Positions 31,204 to 42,079 of a stretch of 64,000 bases of DNA are shown one piece after another. Each line of letters begins with the position of its first letter. Position 1 is the first letter of the stretch. Source of the stretch: Symbiodinium natans (lineage: Eukaryota > Sar > Dinophyceae > Suessiales > Symbiodiniaceae); NCBI GenBank assembly GCA_905221605.1, contig CAJNDS010000446.1, positions 1,165,743 to 1,229,742 on the forward strand, given 5' to 3'. A program made the translations under genes and the position numbers. The notes below the pieces were generated by a model. It did no database searches, was not told the origin of the DNA, and saw nothing but the letters and a program-made list of their open reading frames with translations.

Positions 31204-31257
31204 AGGCTTCAGAGACACCTTGCCGATGCCATGCTCCAAGGCCCCCTGCGTCTTAGG
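31204..31257 (+). CDS. Candidate exon with telomeric donor
   Basis: CCCGCGCTCCAG precedes 54 nt (18 codons) reading RLQRHLADAMLQGPLRLR; the donor is AGG|GTTTAG, the first unit of the G tract at 31258-31310. C tract upstream. Confidence 0.5.
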
Positions 31258-32127
31258 GTTTAGGGTTTAGGGTTTAGGGTTTAGGGTTTAGGGTTTAGGG
31301 TTTAGGGTTACGAGGTTTATAGGGATTTAAGTTGTTTTTGTTTGCAGGGATTATGGGGTTTGTTGGGTTTTCTCTGCGGACGACTCCCCCCACCCCAAGA
31401 TTTAGCATTAAGGTTGGGGGCCGGGTTGAGGGTTTAGGGCTCCCGAAGACCTTGTTTTACCCTAGGCTTGTTCAGGGATAGTCGGGTCCCTGGAAGTATA
31501 GCCGGGTACCTTTCTTTCGGAAACCCAAACAAACCCAAACCCCAGACCCGACAACACCTAAACCCCAAACCCCAACAACACCTAAACCCCAACCCCAAAA
31601 AAACACCTAAACCCTATAACCCCCAAACCCTAAACCCCAAACTCTAAAGCCCAAACCCGGGGTTTAACCCCAAGCCCTAAACGCCAAACCCTAAACTATC
31701 TCATCAAGGAACTCAAGGAGGGTCGCTGATAAGGGACCTTACAGCTCATTCAGGGGCTACTTCGGTATATGGGGACGATAGAAGATCTACTTAGGGGTTA
31801 TAAAGGGGAGTAAGATTAAGGGGTTATATATAGAGGAATGAGGTTATATAGGGGTTATATAGGGGTTATATAGGGAAGTAAGGTTATATAGGGCAGTCAG
31901 ATTAAGGGTTCCCTTCTAGGGGGCCCCATCTTATACCCCTTAAGTCACTTTTGAGCTGGCTGGTTCTTAGTAAGGGGATGAGGCAACTAGGGCCCTACAT
32001 AAGCCCTTAAAGGGCATATAATATATAGGGCCCTCATTCCCTCATTCACTAAACCCTAAACCCCAAAGCCCAAAGCCCAAAGCCCAAACCCCAAACCCTA
32101 AACCCTAAACCCTAAACCCTAAACCCT
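31258..32127. repeat. G tract, single-copy DNA, family I element, C tract
   Basis: G tract 31258-31310. Degenerate CCCCAAA words 31530-31700. TTATATAGGGG repeats at 31795-31890. A family I inverted repeat at 31955-32045 (GGTTCTTAGTAAGGGGATGAG and ATAGGGCCCTCATTCCCTC). C tract 32090-32127. No gene seen. Confidence 0.65.
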
Positions 32128-32234
32128 CATTCTACCCCTTAAATCTCAACACGCAAAAAGGCCGGGGAGCCGAGCTGATGACCCTGGCATCCTCGCCCCC
32201 GTAGCCTGGCCAGCAACTTCGAGGTTCAGGTTGG

Positions 32235-32475
32235 GGTTTAGGGTTTAGGGTTTAGGGTTTAGGGTTTAGGGCTTAGGGTTTAGGGTTTAGGGTCTAGGGT
32301 CTAGGGTCTAGGGTTTAGGGTTTAGGGTTTAGGGTTCAGGGTTTAGGGTTTAGAGTTTTTTCTTTGTGGTGCTGTACTGTAACTTTAGATCATTAGTTAG
32401 CCTTTTTGGGTTTATTGGGTTTCTTAAAAAGGCAGCAAAAAATGATTTATAGCTACCCTCCTAAGCGCAGCCAAG
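32235..32475. repeat. G-strand tract then family E element
   Basis: TTTAGGG units with a TCTAGGG cluster (32235-32355), then an uninterrupted family E copy from CTTTGTGGTGCTGTACTGTA to CCTAAGCGCAGCCAAG. Confidence 0.75.
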
Positions 32476-33729
32476 TTTTGGGGGGTGGGGCGGTGTAAGG
32501 CTTGGGGTTTGGGATTTAGGGTTAGGGTTTCAGGTTTTGGGGTCTGGGCTGAATGCATTTGAGGGTTGAAGTTTAGAGTTTAATCTTGGGGTTTGGGGTT
32601 TAGAGTTAAGGTTTTGAATGTTTGCTTTGTGTCGGAACCCCTACTTGAGGCCCTAAGGGGTCCCTGGGGGGGGGGGGGGGGGTGCGGGGTCTACATTGCT
32701 AGACGCATCCCTTTGCCCTATCCACCCCTAACCCCAAAAACCTACATGCCCCACAAGCGGCAAAACAAAGCCCTCAAAAGCACCATAAAAGACCTGTAGT
32801 GAGAGCCCACAAAAATCCTTCAAGATTATTAAACTACCATATGGTTTATCAATCCCTTCCAGAAGCCAGCACCCTACCGAAGACCCAAGCCTTAAGGCCC
32901 TAGATAAGCCCGATAAACCCTAACCTAAACCCTAAACGCCCTAAACCTCCTAAACCAGGAGCCGCAGAATTGCCGAGCCAATCGCTGAGCCCACGGCCGT
33001 TGCCGTGGAGCCTCAAGCGTGCCATGGCATGCATGCCAGTGTTGGGGCTTAGGGTTTCGGGTTTAGGCTTTAGGGTTTAGGGCCCCCGCCCTAGTTATAA
33101 ACAGGGTTATACGGGCCCTTAATTGGGCTGTAAGTCCTACTTTTCAGGTTTGTTATAACTCCTTGAGTTCAAGCTAGTACGGTAAGGAGGCCCCCTACTT
33201 GTAGGGCATAGGGCTGGGGGTCGCGTAGCGATGTGGGGGCTTCGCGATTTCATGGCTTTCGGTTTAGAGTTCAGGGTTTCGGGTTTAAGTTCAGAGAATT
33301 TGACTTAGCTTAGGGCTGGGGGTCGCTTGGGGTGTGGGTTTTTTGCTCTAGGTAGGGTTTAGCAGCCTTCAAAAGCTCTTTGCTTTTGGGGGATAGGAGG
33401 AACGTCTCACATAATTCGAGGGGTGACCCATCTTGAACTTTACCCTAAACCCCAAACCCCAAACCCCAAACCCTAGACCCTAAAAACCCCAACAGGGACT
33501 TCCAAAAGATTCGGGTTCCCTTCGATACCCCAGACATAGCGGAACATCCTTAAGACCCTCACCATCCTAAACTTCAAAAAGCCCGAAACCCTAATCCTGG
33601 ACTCCTGGACCCTAAACCCGAAACCCGAGTAGCATTGGGAGACCAGAGAGAAGCCAGAGGTTTGGGGAGGGGCCAGATCATCCCTATATCTACCTTTTGT
33701 AGTCCCTATATACCTAAGTAGCCGCTAAG
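32476..33729. other. Gene-free with family B element
   Basis: A G run at 32669-32683 and a family B copy at 33082-33210 (GGCCCCCGCCCTAGTTATAA and GGCCCCCTACTTGTAG). The rest is degenerate telomeric words and single-copy DNA without clear exons. Confidence 0.5.
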
Positions 33730-33910
33730 TAACCCTAAGCCCTAAACCCTAAACCCTAAACCCTAACCCCTAAACCCTAAGCCCTAACCCTACACCCTAC
33801 ACCCTACACCCTACACCCTAAACCCTAAACCCTAAACCCTAAACCCTAAACCGTAAACCCTAAACCCTAAACCCTAAACCCTAAACCCTAAACCCTAAAC
33901 CCTAAACCCT
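33730..33910 (-). repeat. C-strand tract with CCCTACA cluster
   Basis: CCCTAAA units with four CCCTACA units near 33790-33820. Confidence 0.95.
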
Positions 33911-33938
33911 ATCTGGTCCCTCCTTTCCTTTCTTGAAG

Positions 33939-34043
33939 AGGTACCTGCCTCCGGAGCCAGTCACAGAGCCCTTGGCCCTCGATGAGCCAGCTGTGCGGTA
34001 TGACTTCGAGCCCCGGGGGACGCCAGGCTTGAGGATGGATAGG
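33939..34043 (+). CDS. Candidate exon with telomeric donor
   Basis: A long pyrimidine tract (TCCCTCCTTTCCTTTCTTG then AAG) precedes 105 nt, exactly 35 codons. They read RYLPPEPVTEPLALDEPAVR, then YDFEPRGTPGLRMDR, and end AGG|GTTTAG. C tract upstream and a seventeen-unit G tract downstream. One of the strongest exon candidates; family unknown. Confidence 0.58.
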
Positions 34044-34163
34044 GTTTAGGGTTTAGGGTTTAGGGTTTCGGGTTTCGGGTTTAGGGTTTAGGGTTTAGGG
34101 TTTAGGGTTTAGGGTTTAGGGTTTAGGGTTTAGGGTTTAGGGTTTAGGGTTTAGGGTTTAGGC
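34044..34163 (+). repeat. G-strand telomeric tract
   Basis: TTTAGGG units starting at the exon's donor. Confidence 0.98.
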
Positions 34164-35127
34164 CGTTTTCGGGGTTTAGGGTTTAGGGAGGATGCTTAAG
34201 ACCTAGATGCAATCCTGGTGGCTTGTCTTGGGGTGGGCACAGTGCCGGCTCGGCGCTCATGTATGGGTTTAGGCAGGGTTTAGGTGGAGGCGTGGGGTGT
34301 TTCGCGTTTTTTTGGGGTCTTACGGTTTCAGCGTGGAGGCTTTGCGTTGGGGGCGAGGTGGAGGGCTCGGGTTTCGCTTAAGGGTAGTCGCATGATCTCG
34401 TAATATGGTCCCTTACCTTTTCAGAGATGATTCTGAAGTATGGGCCCTTGGGTTGTACAGGGTCCTTGGCAAGGGCCTTGTAGCTATAGCCTAATTAAGA
34501 TTGTCTTCGTGAGCCGTACAAATGCAGCAGCAAATTGGCCTGGGGTCAGGGATGTGTACGGTTTTCAGCTTCGATTGAACATGTTGTATATGTATGCTTT
34601 TAGGTATACATGATGTGTACATTTGTAGCTACGTACGTGTGTTTATACGTCTGCTGACTGTGTGGCATTGGAAGCCGTTTCTGTTGTGGGAATTGTTGGG
34701 TTCTGGTCCCTAAGCCACTGTCGTATGTGCTGAAAAGGCCTGAACTTAACCCTTAATTGGTGGAAGTAGCCGCTTTACACGTTAAAAGTGAGCTGTTTCT
34801 CCCCTAGAACACACAGCCGAAGGTGAATCACGTGTCGTAGAACGCTCAGCGCGTAACCTGAAAGCCCCAAGACTTTAACCTTGCAACCTTCACAACCCTC
34901 TACCTCATTCGGCCCAAAGCCCGAAACCCGAAACCCTAAACCCTAAACCCTAAACCCTCAACCAACCCTAAAGCCTAAGCCCTCAACCCCCAACGAGCTC
35001 ATGGCGGGGTGGTTCTCTTAGAGCAACTCGGGCTCCGCTTCACACAGTTTAGGCCAGGGTCTTTTAGGGAGCTTGAAAAAAAGCAAGAAACAACGACGTC
35101 CTGAAACCACACCACTGAAGACACCCT
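34164..35127. other. Single-copy stretch, no gene seen
   Basis: Only short telomeric words, including a C tract near 34935-34960. No splice-bounded open block recognised. Confidence 0.5.
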
Positions 35128-35628
35128 CGTTTTGGGTTTAGGGTTTAGGGTTTAGGGTTTAGGGTTTAGGGTTTAGGGTTTAGGGTTTAGGGTTTGGGGT
35201 TTAGGGTAGTTCCCCGAAATTCGCAACTCAGCCCCAAAGCCTGACCCACTGGCTTCCAGGGTTTAAAAGCTCGGTGGTCTAGGGATTAAATGGGTTCGGT
35301 TTTTAGGGTTTTTAGGGTTTTTAGGGTTTTTAGGGTTTTTGGGGTTTTTAGGGTTTTTAGGGTTTTTAGGGTTTTTAGGGTTTTTAGGGTTTTTAGGGTC
35401 TATAGGGTCTATAGGGTCTATAGGTCTATAGGGTCTATAGGGTCTATAGGATCTAGAGGGTCTATAGGGTCTATAGGGCCTGTAGGGCCTGTAGGGCCTA
35501 TAGGCTATAGGGTTTACAGGGTTTATGCTGTTTAGGCTTTATAGGGTTTAGGGTTTACAAGGTGTTTAGGTTACCTTACAACCCTAAACCCTAAACCCTA
35601 AACCCTAAACCCTAAACCCTAAACCCCG
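35128..35628. repeat. TTTAGGG, TTTTTAGGG and CTATAGGGT arrays
   Basis: TTTAGGG units (35132-35205). A 9-mer TTTTTAGGG array (35296-35398) turns into CTATAGGGT units (35399-35490), then degenerate units and a CCCTAAA tract (35581-35628). The 81-codon frame with FRV and YRV repeats is a translation of these arrays. Confidence 0.92.
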
Positions 35629-35651
35629 TAAGCTCCCTTGACGCCATTCAG

Positions 35652-35717
35652 GAGACAAGGGGATGCCCTGGCGACCGAACCTCTCGCAGTGGCACCTTCG
35701 CCTGCTTTCTAAGGCAG
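35652..35717 (+). CDS. Candidate exon
   Basis: GACGCCATTCAG precedes 66 nt (22 codons) reading ETRGCPGDRTSRSGTFACFL and RQ, ending CAG|GTCTTC. C tract upstream, degenerate G tract from 35757. A second frame is also open, so the reading is uncertain. Confidence 0.4.
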
Positions 35718-35756
35718 GTCTTCTGGTTTTCTGTGAGGACGTAAGGCTCATAGGGC

Positions 35757-36061
35757 TCAGGGTTTAGGGTTTAGGGTTAGGGTTTAGTGTACAGGGTTCA
35801 GGGCTTTGTTCAAGGTTTAGGGTTTAGGGGTCTAGGATCTAGGCTTTAGAGTTTGGGATGTAATGTACGGGGGCTTCACGCGGTCCTGAGGTTCAAGGGT
35901 TTTGGGGCCCAGGGTCTATAGAGGTTTCCGAAGGGTTCAGGGTCCCGAATTTAGGGTTTAGGGTTGAGATGGTAGAATATCTGAGAAGGGCTCCATAGTG
36001 TGGTGTCTGAGAAGGGATCCATATGGTGGGGTTTAGGGTTTCGGATTGTGGGTTATGGTTT
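35757..36061 (+). repeat. Degenerate G-strand words
   Basis: Scattered TTTAGGG units with a related duplication around 35980-36020. No gene seen. Confidence 0.6.
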
Positions 36062-36882
36062 CGGGTTGAGGGCTCAGCAGACCAAAAGCCAGTATAACTT
36101 CGCACCCTTCGCAGACTTTAGTTCAAGGGTGCCATAAGCACTGCCAAATCCTGTCCTGCTTGTCACTGCATGACTAGATTTGCCAACAATACCCACCCAG
36201 ATTGACAAGAAAATGCGAAAGAACAAATCTGTGGACAGATAGAACCTGTCAAAGAAACCTTTTTCTGGAAAAAAACTAGAATGTGTCTGGGCGGATGAAA
36301 AGTTGAAAGGGAAACGACAAGAAGCCCCTACCAGACATACAAAAAGAATCCGGGAACACACAACTTAGAAGACAAAGTGTCTTTCTGGGGAAAGGGAAAT
36401 GTTCATCTGCGTTTCAGCAAATTCTAGCTTGGAGGCCAGGACAAGCGTCATCCTTAGAGTTTTTTTGGTAGGTTAATGAAGTTTTGGGCACACAAACCCT
36501 TTGGACTGCTGACTATAAATCGGGGAGCATAGGTAGCCTCATGCCTCTGGATGCAACGGCAGAGACAGAGGGAGAGAATAGGTTTGCAGCAGCGACTAAG
36601 TTTGAATTCGGTTCCTATTGCGGGGGTGGGAAGTGGCGAGGCTGGCTCGGATGGGAATCCAGACGACCGTTTGGCTTCAGCCCTAATTATAAACCCTGAA
36701 GTTGGTGCGCTAGGTTTCTGGGCTCTGTGTTGGGCATAAGGCTGTAGGGTTGACGGCTGTGGCTGCATGCGGAAGTCGGCTGAGTCGACTTTCCAGGACC
36801 TGCAACGACCATAACCCCGTCATCATTCAGGGTTTATGTCCCAGGCAAGATCCCTGGGCTCACAGAGTTGCTGCCCAGCCAG

Positions 36883-36983
36883 GTGCACATCTGAACATCA
36901 ACGGCGTGAACTTTGAAGTTGAAGTGCAGAAGGCGTTGCATAGGGCCTGCAGCGATCTGCAGCCTTTGGGGTTGGAAGGGTGA
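36883..36983 (+). CDS. Candidate exon, possibly terminal
   Basis: GCTGCCCAGCCAG precedes a frame reading AHLNINGVNFEVEVQKALHR, then ACSDLQPLGLEG and TGA. The GTGATT at the end could also be a donor. Protein-like; no family recognised. Confidence 0.4.
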
Positions 36984-38707
36984 TTGATCACCTGCGAAGG
37001 CCATCGATCTGCAAGTGCGAGATGAGCGAGCAGTCGAGCGGGAGGCGGGGTTGCAGTACAGGTCTACTATAAGATGCTGTACCCCAGAGCCTTACTCTAT
37101 CTATTCAGGCCCTTATGTGAAGCCTCTGAACCCGCGATTACCAAAGCATTTTGGGTTGGTCCGGCCAGGAGCGGATTAGCCAGCTGGAAGCAAACCAAGT
37201 GGTGCTGCTCCAGCGCCTAACCGTGCCTTGGTTGTCCTGGGGCTGGGGGGGGGGGGGAGTTGAAGTCGCATCTTTCGGTGTAACGTCGCATCGCGGCAGC
37301 GTGTACACTGGGGCGAAGGTGCCGCGACACAGGTTCAGTGTGAAGTGTATGCTTATGGTGAATGGCTCGCTGATGGAGGTCTCCTCCAACAAGGGTTTTG
37401 CAGCGTGCACACTGGGGCGAATTAAGGTCCTGCGAATCTAGCTTCAACGGTAGCCGGAATGCAGAAATCCTGCATGTGGGGGCCATCAGCGTTCATTGTC
37501 CTACTTATCCTGCGAGCGCGTATAGATGGGGATTGGCTTCAAATGGGGTATGTAAACCCGGGACTTGAATGCGTGAAATCATGTTTTCTCCTGCGCGTGG
37601 GGCATGGGGCCTGATTCATTCATTTTCACAATCACCCTCAATGCTTGCGTGGGAGAGCGTGTCCTTGGGGATTAGGCGGGATTTGGTATTGAAAGCTGTG
37701 CGTGTGATGTGACTTCACGCCGCATGATGTGACTTCCTCCTCACAGCGTGTCCTTGGGGAGATGTGACTTCTTCTTACCCAGTGATGTGGCCTGGTGTGC
37801 ACGTTTGTCATTCAAGGAGTTGGCGGAAAAGTTTGACCAGCTGGGAAAGAACGCGAAGGCACCACCAGTTAACAGCCATTGTGAAAACAGCCAATTTAGG
37901 GCCTAGGGTTTAGGGTGTGGGGCCCAGGGGTTAGGGTTGAGGGCGCAGGGTTTAGGGTTTGGGGCCTACGGTTTAGGGTTTAGGGAACACCTCGGAGGTG
38001 CCGCAGGTGGAGCCCGTCGAGTCTTTGTGGGCGCCTGATTCTCTGCTTTCTGTGTTTTGTGCCGTATCTTGCAAAGTGCCTCTGGCATACCTCAGGCCGG
38101 AGGGGCTTGTTCGCGCTGTGCGTCCCTTCACTTCAAGAAGTGCGCTTCAGATGACTCTGGAGTCCGCGGACCGGGAGGGAGGGGGTCTGGAACGGAGGAT
38201 GCGGATGGTGGATGTGGTTCTGGTGGTAGACGGCAGATGAGGTGACATCAGCTTTGACGGCAGGATTTGGTTGAGATCGTGCGGCGCCATCAAAGCGGGT
38301 GGACATTTGGCCGTAAGGCGCTGACATGCAGCTACTAATGCAGCTTCAGAGCGTGGACTTGTGTCTCCATGTGCAGATGGATGCAGTGGGGACGAAGTGC
38401 CCAAAAAAACCCCTCAGCTCCCCTAAAGCCCCTTCACATGGGCTCACGGCAGGCCTCTCAGGGCCTTTACGGATGCGTCCATGTCTTCAGTCTGGATCGT
38501 GACATAGGCCTTGCCTGCGCGGTGCTCTGTCATGCCAGCACTGTTTCTCCTACACCCCGTTTCAACACAATTCTCCACTAAGCGGGCCTCGCTGAAGCTT
38601 CTTTTTCTCGTGCAGCAGCGTCGTCTCGATCACCCTCCCATACGTCTTGAAGTAGTCCTCGCCAAACGCACCCTTTACAAAGAAAAAAAACAAGAGCCCA
38701 TCAGCAG

Positions 38708-38749
38708 TGTAGACGTGGAGCTAAAGCTCATGACCGGAGAACTAATAGG
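38708..38749 (+). CDS. Candidate exon
   Basis: CATCAGCAG precedes 42 nt reading VDVELKLMTGELIG, then GTCCAC. The open frame extends on both sides (38511-38948), so a longer exon is possible. Confidence 0.3.
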
Positions 38750-39052
38750 GTCCACACACAAAGGTACACATTCAAGAGTCCAACCCGGACTGCGCCGCAG
38801 TTCAGGGTCAAGGCTTCAGGGCAAGAGGTGTTCGGAACCGACGAAGCTAAAGCATGTGACGACCTGGATCGTAGCTTTTGGATGCTCTGAGCTCAAGGGC
38901 ATGCTTGGAAAAGTGGCTGGGGAAACAAATCGTGAAGCGCCGAGGTGAACGGGCTGACAGGGAGACTCACCATTTGAAGGCAGTGAGTCTCCGGCAGCGG
39001 ATCGAGGAGGTGACCTGCAGCGACAGTGCAAGTTGAGGGACCATGGTTTCAG

Positions 39053-39156
39053 GAGGAGCAGACTTCGTACGAATGGAAGGGTTGGAGGCAATTCTTGCTG
39101 CATGCCACCAATTCCCCAAGCTGCGTGCAGAACCAAAGTACTTTGTGATTCGTCAG
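39053..39156 (+). CDS. Candidate exon
   Basis: GGTTTCAG precedes 104 nt reading GADFVRMEGLEAILAACHQF and PKLRAEPKYFVIRQ, ending CAG|GTTGCT. Regular hydrophobic spacing suggests a folded domain. No telomeric tract lies nearby. Confidence 0.5.
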
Positions 39157-39769
39157 GTTGCTGCCCCTGCAGTCCTGCCTCGGCAGTTGCACTCGGGGCA
39201 GCGGCAAGGTGCAGCTATATGTGTGGTAGTGGCAGCGGCTAGTGAAGTTTGTTCGCCGATGGTGGGAGTTTTGGTGGCTCAGCGCAGACGGACCCCTTCC
39301 TGCCATGTACGCTTTTGCCATGGTCCCGGCGAAAGACTGACGCCAAGAAAGGGCATGGCTGTTACAAGTTTGGCGTGCTGCCCTATGGCGCTTCAAACTG
39401 TCCGTTTTGTCGTGTTGTCGGTCTTGTGTCAAATAGCATGGTCACTTTGAGAGCACCCCAGGGGGCAGCTGTGATTAGGACTCCTGGCTGTGGCCACCGA
39501 CTGATATTCCCACGATAAGAACATGTCTACTGTTTCATGCGAGTGTATTTTTATATAACTTACATACACATCGTTCTTTCTGTATTGTTATATTCAGAGA
39601 TTGGTTTATTTCATACTGATTTTCGAAGCGCCTCACAAGAATAATATTGATATTTGCTGCATGCAACTGTTCTGACGCCACCGTCAAGATAAGAAAAATC
39701 GAAAGATTTTCGTAGGGAAGACTTGTGAATATTCGAGAGATGAAGATTCGCGCAATATTTGAGCCTTTG

Positions 39770-39936
39770 ACCATGAAATTCGGGCCTTTGACCGCGAGCA
39801 ATGGCCTTTGGCCGCGAAATTTGGGCCGTGAATTGGGGGCCTTTGCCGCGAAATTTTGGCCTTTGGCCTCAAAGCTTGGGCCTGCGGCCGCGAAATTTGG
39901 GCCTTTGGCCACCATGTTTGTGCTTTTGGGCCTAGG
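39770..39936 (+). repeat. About 21-bp tandem repeat
   Basis: Roughly seven imperfect units built on CGAAATTTGGGCCTTTGGCC. Frames on both strands through it give repetitive peptides (GPNFAAK-like on the - strand) and are not called as genes. Confidence 0.8.
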
Positions 39937-39945
39937 TTAGGGCAT

Positions 39946-40523
39946 TGGGCCTTGGGCTTTAAGGTTTAGGGGCCTTTGGCTCTCAGGATTTAGGTGGTTT
40001 TTGGGGTTTAGGCCCCCTTGGGCTTTGTGATTTCCCTGAATGCTTGAGCTTGAGATACTGAACCCATAACTTCCAGAAGCCTTCATCCCTACAACCCTAG
40101 CTTCCCTAATCCCTGCAACCCTAGCTTCCCTAAACCCTATGACCCATGACCCTAAGATGATGCTTACGACGAAGAAGGCACCGCCAAACCCTAAGCCTAG
40201 TGGCTGCAGAGGGTGCGAAGTTAGATTGGCTTGGGGTCTGCTCAACCTTTAACTCATGATCTTTAGACGCGCGTATTGGTTTTAAGAGTTACATGAGCGA
40301 AGTAAGTGTGCACAGGTGTTTTTTTTTTTTTTCCGCGCTTTTTCTCGCGCGCAAGCATTGTGTTTGAAGCTTTCCCCGGGCTCCACGAATTTGTGCTTCC
40401 ATATTCACCCCTAAACCCTAAGCCCGAAACCCGAACCCTAAACCCGAAACCTTAAACCCTGAACCCGACACCCTAAGCCTTAAGCCTGCCCTGAGCCCTA
40501 AACCTAGTTCGTCCCCTTTCTAG
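39946..40523. other. Degenerate telomeric words, T run
   Basis: Contains a T run at 40319-40332 and CCCTAAA/CCCGAAA units at 40408-40505. No gene seen. Confidence 0.5.
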
Positions 40524-40588
40524 CAGCAGCTTTAGGCAAAGATCCGCGGCTCCTCGAAGCGCGAGAGGCCAGCCGAGCGCATGCTAGG
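40524..40588 (+). CDS. Candidate exon, GC-type donor
   Basis: GTCCCCTTTCTAG is a strong acceptor. The frame reads AALGKDPRLLEAREASRAHA and reaches CTAGG|GCTTGT, a possible GC donor, followed by TTTAGGG words. Confidence 0.4.
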
Positions 40589-40816
40589 GCTTGTTTAGGG
40601 TTTAGGCTTAGGGTTTTGGGTTTAGGGTTTAAGGTTTAGGGTTTGGTGTGAGATAGACAGAGGGGCTTCTTTCACAAAGCACTTATTTAGAGTGTGTGGG
40701 TGGGTAGCCAGGCTTCGGGAAAAGTGGCCGATTTCAGTAATGATTCTGCACAGATTTTGATGACAGAAGTGACTCATGATATTCCAAATTCTGGGTCTTC
40801 TGAGGGCCCAGAACCC

Positions 40817-40922
40817 TTTGTGATAGTTGGGGAACATTTTACATTTTTAAGATTTTTTAAGGGTACGTAAACCCAATAAGGAATAGCAATTCAGCTTTTA
40901 ATATTATCCCAACTATGAACAA
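40817..40922. mobile_element. Family K element, copy 2
   Basis: GTGATAGTTGGGGAACATTT at the left against ATTATCCCAACTATGAAC at the right, with AAACCCAATAAGGAAT in common with copy 1 at 823. Confidence 0.5.
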
Positions 40923-42026
40923 GAACCGGGTCGCAGGGGCGTCTCAGTTCTTAGGGGCCGCTAGGCGGTTTAGGAGGCTTGCATGTCCCGGCGTCGGCTT
41001 GCGCCATCGAGGTCGAGGGGCGTAAGCGCCGTCCCTCCACTGTAGGGGCTGAAGCCTTGAGTTCAGAGTTTAGGGTTTAGGGTTTAGTGTTTCGGGGTGG
41101 AGTTCTAGGGGATCTTAGGAGGCATGGCTAGAGGAGACCTTTAATCCGCATGCCTTGTGTATCTACACGCACTTTATAGCGTCTCCTTGCAGGGCTTCAG
41201 GGACCTGTAGGGTTTGTATGGCTTGTAGAGTGAATAGGACATATCGGGTTCACAGGGTTGATACGATTCATGGGGTTTTTAAAGAAAGTAATTAGAGCTG
41301 AGAGCTTAAACCTGGGTTCATAGGCATTTTTTTAGGGCTAGCAATTGTGACTTAGAACTTAAAACAGTTTCATAGGGATGTGTAGGGCTTGCTGCTGTAG
41401 GCTTGATAGGTTTAATAGCCGTAAACTTGTAAGCCCTGCAAGCAAGCTACACAGCAAGTCATCCTGGTTCTCAGTAAGGAATGAGGGAATTAGGTCCCTA
41501 TACATACCGTTTAAGGGATGGTATGGGTACCTCATTCCCTATTAAGAAGCAGCCAGAAGTTTCCAGGGGCTCTCCGAGGTACTACTTCGAGAACTTGACA
41601 GTACTTGCTCGAATTGCGCGACAGCTCTCCGAAAAGCTGCCTTGAATTCAAGAGGGACGAAGGTCTTAGCGTCGAGGGCGTCTTGGGTTTGGGGTTTAGG
41701 GTTTAGGGTTTTGGGTTTTGGGCTTCATGATATGGACATCTTTCGAAGCCGTAAGGATGCAACTGATGCAACCACCTCATTTTTGGGTGCTGGGGAGATG
41801 GGTAACACGCGTGGATGTTGCACGTTTGAAGCTTTCGTTGGGTCATTGAGCATGCTGACTGACCTTCACAGTTAAGGATCCCTAAGACCCTCAAATCCTA
41901 AACCCTTATAACACCTTAAGGCCCTAAATCCTTAAAGCCCTAAATCCCCAAAACCCTAAACCCCAAGCCCTAAACCCTAAACCCTAAACCCTAAACCCTA
42001 AACCCTAAACCCTAAACCCCAAACCT
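40923..42026. other. Sparse region ending in a C tract
   Basis: Family I copy at 41463-41560 (CCTGGTTCTCAGTAAGGAAT...ATTCCCTATTAAGAAGCAGC), short G tract at 41688-41712, and CCCTAAA units at 41955-42026. No gene seen. Confidence 0.55.
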
Positions 42027-42028
42027 AG

Positions 42029-42079
42029 ATGGAGATCGTCAAGGCAGGCGCTCGTCTTCAGGAATCCCTCAACAAACAA
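42029..42079 (+). CDS. Candidate exon
   Basis: AAACCTAG at the end of a C tract precedes 51 nt (17 codons) reading MEIVKAGARLQESLNKQ, then GTAAGC, a near-consensus donor. Confidence 0.5.

Larger units (their letters stand above)
36062..39720. other. Telomere-poor island
   Basis: About 3.6 kb with only one short tract (37900-37985). It contains several open frames on both strands, a G run at 37245-37257, and the exon-like blocks listed separately (36883, 38708, 39053). It may hold a denser set of exons, but frames could not be chained. Confidence 0.55.

Noticed and set aside
35290-35535. 81-codon frame with FRV/YRV repeats
   Set aside because: It is the translation of TTTTTAGGG and CTATAGGGT arrays.
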